DNA of 64,000 nucleotides, taken from assembly GCA_023433515.1 (NCBI GenBank), contig JAEZCN010000191.1, forward strand, positions 1 through 64,000. Reading direction: 5' to 3'. The notes below the pieces were generated by a model. That model was given only the letters and a program-made list of their open reading frames with translations. It was not told the origin of the DNA and searched no databases. The translations under genes were made by a program, and so were the position numbers. Positions 58,482 to 64,000 of the stretch are shown here, one piece after another (within the stretch, counting starts at the first letter, position 1; each line of letters opens with the position of its first letter). Origin of the DNA: Pseudomonadota bacterium (GTDB taxonomy: Bacteria; Pseudomonadota; Gammaproteobacteria; Steroidobacterales; Steroidobacteraceae).

Positions 58482-59774
58482 TCAGAACGCCGCGTCGAAC
58501 CCGATCAGCAGGTAGTTCTCGAGGGTCTCGTGCCCCACGAAGTCGGGATCATCGTCGCGGCTCAGCAGGTCCGCATTCACTTCGATGACGCCCTTCACAT
58601 TTCGCATGAAGTAGTACGACGCGCTCAGCGTGAGTGAATTCATGTCGATGCCCTCGAACACGGTCTGGGTGCCCTCGAAATCGCGCGAGTCGTTGTAGTT
58701 GTAGAGCAGCGAGAAAGTCCAGCGGTCGCTGTGGATGTAATCCACGCCGGCAAACGCGCCGAACCAGCGGAAGTCGCGCTCGGGTTCGACGTCCAGGAAA
58801 TCATCCCACTCGCTCCACAATACCTGCGCGAACCAGTACGTCTTGGCGCCGCGCTGGCCCGAGATGTCCAGGCCATACACCCGGCGGTCCGTGTCGCGTG
58901 CGCCGATGCGCTCACCGGCGGAACCGGCGGCGCTGCGCTGCTCGCCGGCCAGGCCGAAAAGGCCGGTGGAGACGAGGCCGAACCGCGTGCCGACGCGCAT
59001 GAACATCGACTTGCTGTCGTCGTTGTCGAACATCCGGTCGGGCCGCCGGAATCCCGGTGAGTCGATGTTCAGGTTGGCGTCGATACCATTGCCGTTCACG
59101 GCGCCGATGTCCACATCGACAGGCCCCAGCCCACGGCCTAACAACACGCCGCGCTCGTACGTGATGCCCGCCATGCGATAGAGCTGGAAGTCCTGGAAGG
59201 TGAGGCGCGTTTCACGCGGAAACATCAGGTCCGAGACCTGGAACTGGCCGAGCTGCATGCCGATGCCAGTGCCGAAGACATCGTCATGGCTGAACCAGGC
59301 GTCCTCGATCAGTACGGTGCCGTTCTCGCCCTTCTCCGCGAAGATGCCGTATGCATAAAAGGTGATGTGGTCGGAGAGCGGCGCCGACATGATCAGCTTG
59401 ATCAGATAGGGCGCCTGGACATCGAAGCTCGAGCCGTTGCCGGTGGGGCCGGTGACAGGATCAACATCCTCGCCGTCACGGCCCTGCACGAACGCTTGTG
59501 CCCGGATACCAAGGGGCAGGGACGACGGCAACGCGAGCCGATCGTCGCCGCCGCTCACCGCTTTCTCCTTCCAGTTCGGCAACCTCATGTTGAGGTCGTC
59601 CCGGAAGCTCTCGCCGAAGGCATTGAGCCGCGGATAGGCCGAATGGCAGACGTTGCAGCTCATCTCGTACTGCCGCGCGAACCCGGGCATGGCTTGAGAT
59701 GTTCCGCTGAATGCCAGTGCGATCAGCAGCGCAACAGCGGGCGCAGAAAAGAACGGCAACCCCGATCTGCTCAT
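58482..59774 (-). CDS. Cyc2-like fused c-type cytochrome-porin
   Basis: Outer-membrane protein of 430 residues. The signal peptide (to SQAM) is followed by a single c-type haem motif C40-N-V-C-H44 in the segment GFARQYEMSCNVCHSAYPRLNAFGESF, which matches the N-terminus of Cyc2 iron-oxidase fusions (FARQTG-x-x-C-x-x-CH-x-x-x-P-x-LNxFG). The rest is a predicted beta-barrel of about 16 strands, ending with Phe (GFDAAF), the BAM signal. Cyc2 moves electrons across the outer membrane. Related cytochrome-porins also occur in non-iron oxidisers, so the substrate is unsure. No strong ribosome site; a ferric-reductase-like gene lies divergently. Confidence 0.75.
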   Translation of the reverse strand: MSRSGLPFFSAPAVALLIALAFSGTSQAMPGFARQYEMSCNVCHSAYPRLNAFGESFRDDLNMRLPNWKEKAVSGGDDRLALPSSLPLGIRAQAFVQGRDGEDVDPVTGPTGNGSSFDVQAPYLIKLIMSAPLSDHITFYAYGIFAEKGENGTVLIEDAWFSHDDVFGTGIGMQLGQFQVSDLMFPRETRLTFQDFQLYRMAGITYERGVLLGRGLGPVDVDIGAVNGNGIDANLNIDSPGFRRPDRMFDNDDSKSMFMRVGTRFGLVSTGLFGLAGEQRSAAGSAGERIGARDTDRRVYGLDISGQRGAKTYWFAQVLWSEWDDFLDVEPERDFRWFGAFAGVDYIHSDRWTFSLLYNYNDSRDFEGTQTVFEGIDMNSLTLSASYYFMRNVKGVIEVNADLLSRDDDPDFVGHETLENYLLIGFDAAF

Positions 59775-60091
59775 GAGGGGGAGAATGCCACCAATCGTCC
59801 ATCTCGAGACACGCGCCCACTACGTAAGGGGCTCAGTAGAAGGCCGTATCCGCACAGTCGGACATCCGGAGCAGCATCCGTTCTCTATCTAGTGGCGATG
59901 AAGTCTCACGTACGGGGGACCTGATGACGCACCGCAACCCGGCCGTCGGCGAGCCGATCGACGTGCGCTGCTGCCGGCGGAGCAGCCTCAGTGCGACTTT
60001 CACCGGGCAGTCATCGTGATTTCCGACGGTCAGTCACGAAGCTGGAGGCGAATGATCCGCGATCTCTTCTCGAGAGTGGAATAGTTCAGAC
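59775..60091. promoter_or_regulatory. Divergent promoter region (no gene)
   Basis: About 317 bp between the Cyc2-like gene and the ferric-reductase-like gene. It should hold both promoters. One CTATCTA copy (59885-59891) lies here. A 31-codon ORF at 59924 with a GGGGGA box is possible but not supported. I see no named operator. Confidence 0.35.
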
Positions 60092-61363
60092 ATGCGGACT
60101 CACCGGATCGCCGGGTGGCAGGTCGTGATCGGGGTCACCGCGATCACAGCGGTGCTCGTGCTGGCGGAAATTCCACGCGACACCTGGCTCTCGAGTGCGG
60201 CCGCAAGTCTGGTGCTCGGGGCGTCCGCACTCGCTCTCATGGGCACCGCGGCCCTGCTTGCAGCTCGCTGGAAGGTGATCGAATCCGTTCTCGGAGGGCT
60301 CGATCGCGTCTACCTGGCGCACAAGTGGCTGGCGGTGTGGGCTCTCGTCTTCGCCTCGGTGCACCTGGTTTTCCAGGCCGAATTGAAGGTGTGGGACTTA
60401 GCTTCCATCCTTGAACTCCCGCGATACACGACAAGGCTGGTGCGGCAGCTCAGTTTCGTCGCGCTCATGTTGATCGTGTTGCTCGCGCTGAACCGCAAGA
60501 TTCCTTACAGCACCTGGCGATGGTGGCACAAGCTTTCCGGGCCACTGTTCCTGATCGTCATCCTTCACTGGCTGAGCATCCGTTCGCCCGTCGCGCTCGC
60601 AAGCCCGGCGGGCATCTGGCTTGCGGGAATCGCCTCGCTGGGCGTCGCGGGCGCTGCGTACAAGTTGTTGCTGTACCCACGTGTCGGGAACTCCGCCGAA
60701 TATGAGGTTCTGCAAGCATCGCCCGAGGGCTCGGCGCTGCACCTCGAACTCCAGCCGGTCGGCAAGCCGATCTCGTTCAAGGCGGGGCAGTTCGGATTCC
60801 TGAGCATCAAGGAAGACGGGTTGCGGGAGCCGCACCCCTTCACGATCGCCGCACGCAGTCCTGAAGGTCGAGTCCATTTCGTGATTCGCGATCTCGGCGA
60901 CTACACGCATCGGCTCATCGAAGTCACACGCCCCGGCATGCGCGCCGACATCTACGCACCCTACGGTCGCTTCGCACGTGTCTCCTCGGCCTCGCACGAG
61001 ATATGGATCGCTGGCGGCGTGGGTGTGACGCCTTTCATCGCGTGGCTGACAGACCCCGAAGCCGTGCCCTTCGAGCGAGTCACGTTCTTCTACTTCTTCA
61101 CTCCCGGTCGCGAATTCCCCAGTGCCGCTTCGCTGCGGGAACTGTCGGAGAAACATGGAGTGGAATTCGTGGCGGTGTCGCAGGGACCTTCGAGTCCTGA
61201 GTTCACCGATATCCTGGCACGGATCGCGAACAGCGCGGACGCCACGCAAGTGACCGTGAGTCTGTGCGGCCCGAAGGGCCTGCTTGCAGCCGTTCGCGCG
61301 CGGATGCGGTTGAATGGCATGCCGCAGAAGAACCTGCACTACGAATACTTCGAATTCAGATGA
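60092..61363 (+). CDS. Ferric-reductase-like flavoprotein (FRD/NOX type)
   Basis: Membrane reductase of 423 residues. Six or so transmembrane helices at the N-terminus (residues about 10-200) carry two pairs of haem-ligand His in HKWLAVWALVFASVH and HKLSGPLFLIVILH. The FAD-binding part has REPHPFTIAAR; the NAD-binding part has GGVGVTPFI and CGPKG. This is the architecture of ferric reductase/NADPH oxidase proteins, moving electrons from NAD(P)H through flavin and b-type haem to an acceptor outside. Next to a cytochrome-porin it could supply or accept electrons for extracellular transfer. Its stop overlaps the next start as ATGA. Confidence 0.85.
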   Translation: MRTHRIAGWQVVIGVTAITAVLVLAEIPRDTWLSSAAASLVLGASALALMGTAALLAARWKVIESVLGGLDRVYLAHKWLAVWALVFASVHLVFQAELKVWDLASILELPRYTTRLVRQLSFVALMLIVLLALNRKIPYSTWRWWHKLSGPLFLIVILHWLSIRSPVALASPAGIWLAGIASLGVAGAAYKLLLYPRVGNSAEYEVLQASPEGSALHLELQPVGKPISFKAGQFGFLSIKEDGLREPHPFTIAARSPEGRVHFVIRDLGDYTHRLIEVTRPGMRADIYAPYGRFARVSSASHEIWIAGGVGVTPFIAWLTDPEAVPFERVTFFYFFTPGREFPSAASLRELSEKHGVEFVAVSQGPSSPEFTDILARIANSADATQVTVSLCGPKGLLAAVRARMRLNGMPQKNLHYEYFEFR

Positions 61364-62631
61364 CCGACCGGAGAGTCACGTGGCTCCCTTTGCATCTGAA
61401 GCCGCTGCTGCGCTTTCGAGTGCTCCTGGCATTGCTGCTCGCACTGATGGTGCTGCTGCTGTTGTGGGCGAAGCTGCGCGGGCCCGTGCTGCCCGGCTAT
61501 CGCATCGAATCCGGTCCGCTGGTGCAGAACGTCGTGGCGACCGGCCGCGTGATCGCCACGTCGCGCGCGCAGGTCGGTAGTGAGATCACAGGCACCGTGC
61601 TCGAACGGCGGGTGAAGGAAGGAGACAGCGTGAAGGCGGGCGACATCCTGGTCACGTTGCGCTCGGAGGATCTCGTCGCCCGCGTTCGCGAAGCCGAGGC
61701 GGCGCTGCGACAGCTCGAGTCGGCCACGCGCCCGCAACGACAGGCGGAACTGCGGCAGGCCGAGGCGCAGCTCGCGCAGGCCACGCGGGAGCGCGCGCGC
61801 CGCGCGGAACTCATTACACGGCAGCTCGTCGCCCGCGAGGCGCTCGAACAAGCCGAGGAAGCCGAGACCGTGGCGCGCGCGACGGCGGAACGGGCGCGCC
61901 TTGCCGCCGACGCCGTGGCAACCGGCCGCAGCGAAGAGCGTCAGCTTCGCGAGCGCCTGGCCGCGGCGCGGGCGCAGCTCGAGAAAGCCGTGGTTCGCGC
62001 AACCGTCGAGGGGACAGTGCTGACTCGCAATGTCGAACCGGGCGATCTGGTGCAGCCCGGGCGCGTCCTGCTCGAGATCGCGCGCAGCGGCGACACGGAG
62101 ATCGAAGTCCCCGTCGACGAGAAAAACCTGGCGACGCTCGCATTGGGACAGCAGGCGCAGTGTCTCGCCGACGCGTTCCCCGACCGGCCCTTCGGCGCGG
62201 TGGTCAACTACATCGCGCCGAGCATCGACGCGGGGCGTGGCACGGTCTCAGTTCGCCTCACAGTCGAGCCGGTTCCGGCCTTCCTGCGTCAGGACATGAC
62301 CGTGACGGTTACCGTGGAAACCGGACGCCGCGAGGACGCGCGCGTCGTGCCCAACGATGCCGTGTTCGCGGCGGATACTCCGCAGCCGTTCGTGCTGGCG
62401 GTGCGCAATGGTCGTGTCGAGCGGCAACCCGTGACGCTGGGCCTGAGAGGGATGGCGCTGTCCGAAGTGACCGCGGGACTGAACGTCGGGGATCGGGTGC
62501 TGGCGGCCGCGGCGGATCACCAGAACCTGTCGGACGGCGCCCGCGTTCGCGTGAGCATCGAGGCGGTTCCCGCATCGGGCATGGAGGCCAGTAGCGGCGC
62601 GCGCAATGAGATTCCGGTCCAGCTCGACTGA
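61360..62631 (+). CDS. MacA/HlyD-like periplasmic adaptor
   Basis: Membrane-fusion adaptor of 423 residues. Transmembrane anchor about 17-41; lipoyl/barrel halves around GSEITGTVLERRVKEGDSVKAGDILV and VRATVEGTVLTRNVEPGDLVQPG; a long coiled-coil hairpin between (about 105-225, Ala/Arg/Glu-rich); then beta-barrel and membrane-proximal parts (VTVETGRREDARVVPNDAVF, VGDRVLAAA). It is followed by a FtsX-type permease and an ABC ATPase, the standard MacAB set. Translation is coupled to the reductase gene by ATGA. Likely exports a lipid, peptide or other molecule. Confidence 0.9.
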   Translation: MTDRRVTWLPLHLKPLLRFRVLLALLLALMVLLLLWAKLRGPVLPGYRIESGPLVQNVVATGRVIATSRAQVGSEITGTVLERRVKEGDSVKAGDILVTLRSEDLVARVREAEAALRQLESATRPQRQAELRQAEAQLAQATRERARRAELITRQLVAREALEQAEEAETVARATAERARLAADAVATGRSEERQLRERLAAARAQLEKAVVRATVEGTVLTRNVEPGDLVQPGRVLLEIARSGDTEIEVPVDEKNLATLALGQQAQCLADAFPDRPFGAVVNYIAPSIDAGRGTVSVRLTVEPVPAFLRQDMTVTVTVETGRREDARVVPNDAVFAADTPQPFVLAVRNGRVERQPVTLGLRGMALSEVTAGLNVGDRVLAAAADHQNLSDGARVRVSIEAVPASGMEASSGARNEIPVQLD

Positions 62632-62636
62632 CGATC

Positions 62637-63839
62637 ATGTGGGTCGAATCCACCATCGCCGTGAAGTTCATGCGGGAGAACCGCACGCAGACGACGCTGA
62701 TCCTCGTGGGGATCGCGGTCGGCGTCGCCGTGATCGTGTTCATCACGGCGCTGATCACCGGCTTGCAGGCCAACATCATCGATCGCACGCTCGGCACGCA
62801 GGCGCACATCAAGGTGCAACCACCGGATGAGATCAACCGCATCTCGCCCGCGCCGCCCGGGGTGACACGACTGGTACTGGAAACCCGGCGCGCGCAGCGC
62901 CTGCGATCGATCAACAACTGGCAGCAGGCGGCGCTGACGCTGGAGTCGCTGCCCGAGGTCACGGCGGTTTCGCCCGTGGTGTCCGGGCCCGCATTCGCCT
63001 TGCGCGGCAACGCCATCGAATCGGTGGCGCTCGTCGGCATCGATCCGCCGCGCTACCAGCGCATCATCCCCATTGCCCAGGACATCGTCGCCGGGCAATT
63101 GCGCGTCGGTGCGGGTGACGCGGTGATCGGCAACCTGCTCGCGCAGGACCTGGGCGTGCGTGTCGGGGACAAACTACTTCTGCGGGCCGGAGAGGGCCGC
63201 GAAGCGCAGCTCAACGTCGCGGGCATCTTCGAGCTCGGCGTGCGCGAGCTCGATCAGCGTTACGTCTATCTGGACCTGAAGCAGACTCAATCGCTGCTCG
63301 ACCTGCCCGGCGGCGTCACCGTCATCGACCTCACGGTGCGGGACATCTTCGCGGCCGATCGGGTCGCCGCGCGCATCCGGCAGCTCACCGGGCTCGAGGC
63401 CGAGAGCTGGATGCAGAGCAACGCGCAACTGATGAACGCATTGACGTCACAAAGCCTGTCCACGCGGATGATCGCCTTCTTCGTCGGCCTGTCGGTGGCG
63501 TTCGGTATCGCCAGCGTGTTGTCCATCAGCGTGGTTCAGCGCACGCGCGAAATCGGCATCCTGCGCGCCATGGGCACCACGCGCCGGCAGATGCTGCTGG
63601 TGTTCCTGGTCCAGGGAGCCGTGCTCGGGCTGCTGGGATCGGCGGTGGGCGCGTTCGCCGGGTATGGACTCGTGTGGGTCTTCAACGAGTTCGGGCCAGG
63701 GCTGTTCCACATCCCGCTGGCGCCGCTGCTCGTGCCCGCGGCCATGGCGCTCGCAACGCTCGTGGGTGTGCTGGCAGCGGCGGTGCCCGCGCGGCGCGCG
63801 GCGCGTCTCGATCCGGTCGAGGCCATTCGCTATGTCTGA
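62637..63839 (+). CDS. MacB/LolC-like ABC transporter permease (FtsX domain)
   Basis: Permease of 400 residues with an N-terminal helix (about 20-45, LILVGIAVGVAVIVFITALITG), a periplasmic MacB_PCD-type domain (about 50-270) and three C-terminal helices (MIAFFVGLSVAFGIASVLSI, then QRTREIGILRAMGTTRRQML, VQGAVLGLLGSAVGAFAGYGL, PLLVPAAMALATLVGVLAAAVPARRAARLDPVEAIRYV). The EIGILRAMGTTRRQ and PARRAARLDPVEAIR motifs are family hallmarks. The ATPase is a separate gene, as in DevC/LolC types. Starts 5 bp after the adaptor. Confidence 0.92.
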   Translation: MWVESTIAVKFMRENRTQTTLILVGIAVGVAVIVFITALITGLQANIIDRTLGTQAHIKVQPPDEINRISPAPPGVTRLVLETRRAQRLRSINNWQQAALTLESLPEVTAVSPVVSGPAFALRGNAIESVALVGIDPPRYQRIIPIAQDIVAGQLRVGAGDAVIGNLLAQDLGVRVGDKLLLRAGEGREAQLNVAGIFELGVRELDQRYVYLDLKQTQSLLDLPGGVTVIDLTVRDIFAADRVAARIRQLTGLEAESWMQSNAQLMNALTSQSLSTRMIAFFVGLSVAFGIASVLSISVVQRTREIGILRAMGTTRRQMLLVFLVQGAVLGLLGSAVGAFAGYGLVWVFNEFGPGLFHIPLAPLLVPAAMALATLVGVLAAAVPARRAARLDPVEAIRYV

Positions 63840-64000
63840 CGAAGTCCTGCGGCTCGCGAGCCTTCGCAAGTCCTACAACGTGGGCCTGCCCACCGAAATG
63901 GAGGTTTTGCACGGCATCGACCTCACGCTCGGCCGGCAGGACTTCGCGGCGCTGGTCGGACCTTCCGGCTCCGGCAAGAGCACCTTGCTGAACTTGTTAG
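63832..64000 (+). CDS. ABC transporter ATPase (cut by window end)
   Basis: First 56 codons of an ABC ATPase: LRLASLRKSYNVGLPTEMEVLHGIDLTLG followed by Walker A GPSGSGKST. It matches MacB/LolD-type ATPases that pair with FtsX-like permeases. The ATG at 63832 overlaps the permease stop by 8 bp, so the two are coupled. The signature motif and Walker B lie beyond the window. Confidence 0.9.
   Translation, partial: MSDEVLRLASLRKSYNVGLPTEMEVLHGIDLTLGRQDFAALVGPSGSGKSTLLNLL

Noticed and set aside
59924..60019. 31-codon ORF with a GGGGGA box
   Set aside because: Too short, with no family or conserved feature visible; noted only as a possibility.
1..64000. rRNA, tRNA, CRISPR, IS elements or prophage
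   Set aside because: I read for these and saw none. A tRNAscan/CRISPRCas scan would be needed to rule out a divergent tRNA.

Overview
This is about 64 kb of GC-rich DNA (roughly 64% G+C, estimated by eye). It carries dense bacterial protein genes on both strands. I found no rRNA, tRNA, CRISPR array, transposase or phage structural cluster. The mix of genes suggests a chromosomal segment of a gammaproteobacterium near Steroidobacteraceae, Nevskiales or Xanthomonadales: a TonB receptor beside a two-component system, an ECF sigma factor fused in operon to a Ser/Thr kinase with TPRs, a CadC-type TPR regulator, GlyGly-CTERM and PEP-CTERM proteins, Tat-exported esterases and a GH43/GPH sugar pair. 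This placement is inferred from gene content only.

Layout. 1-5.2 kb: DUF885 hydrolase lipoprotein (cut by the window edge), OmpA-like protein, SMR (Gdx/SugE-type) exporter, azoreductase and LysR regulator. 5.2-8.9 kb: lipoprotein, SelO AMPylase, alpha/beta hydrolase, small ORF with a strong terminator. 8.9-13.7 kb: TonB-dependent receptor followed by an OmpR-family regulator and sensor kinase; five 11-bp-phased repeats lie upstream of the receptor. 13.7-18.8 kb: NAD(P)-binding protein, TPR protein, a small frameshifted gene preceded by four similar palindromes, and a YdbT/YdbS-like PH-domain pair. 18.9-22.4 kb: ECF sigma factor and giant TPR kinase.

22.4-29.5 kb (minus strand) is the most interesting block. 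It is a compact operon of six exported proteins of unknown function, ordered A-B-C-B'-C'-D. The B-C pair is duplicated in tandem, and the last gene encodes a membrane-anchored coiled coil with a spike-like and PAAR-like C-terminus. 29.6-31.7 kb: an RRM RNA-binding protein operon with ATGA overlaps, and a beta-propeller protein. 31.7-36.3 kb: a two-HTH regulator divergent from a DUF899 protein, a DUF2182 remnant, a DUF1428 protein, a region-2-only sigma factor with a ChrR-like anti-sigma, and a truncated nucleotidyltransferase-like ORF.

36.4-44.2 kb: GPH symporter and GH43 glycosidase (xyloside or arabinoside use), a duplicated-domain exported protein, a CadC-like regulator and an M13 metallopeptidase. 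44.3-50.3 kb: PhoD remnant, FkbM methyltransferase, double-DTG aspartic protease, exported hypothetical protein, sugar-nucleotide epimerase-like protein and dienelactone hydrolase. 50.4-56.9 kb: two exported esterases, a GlyGly-CTERM metalloprotease, a stray second GlyGly-CTERM tail, a PEP-CTERM protein and a zinc-ribbon trypsin-like protease. 56.9-64 kb: a serpin lipoprotein, a Cyc2-like cytochrome-porin fusion, a ferric-reductase-like flavoprotein, and a MacAB-like adaptor, permease and ATPase (the ATPase is cut by the window end).

Three themes recur. The first is a large investment in envelope and secreted proteins (at least 20 with signal peptides or lipoboxes). The second is translational coupling by ATGA overlaps. 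The third is a notably frequent 8-mer, GTAGATAG/CTATCTAC.
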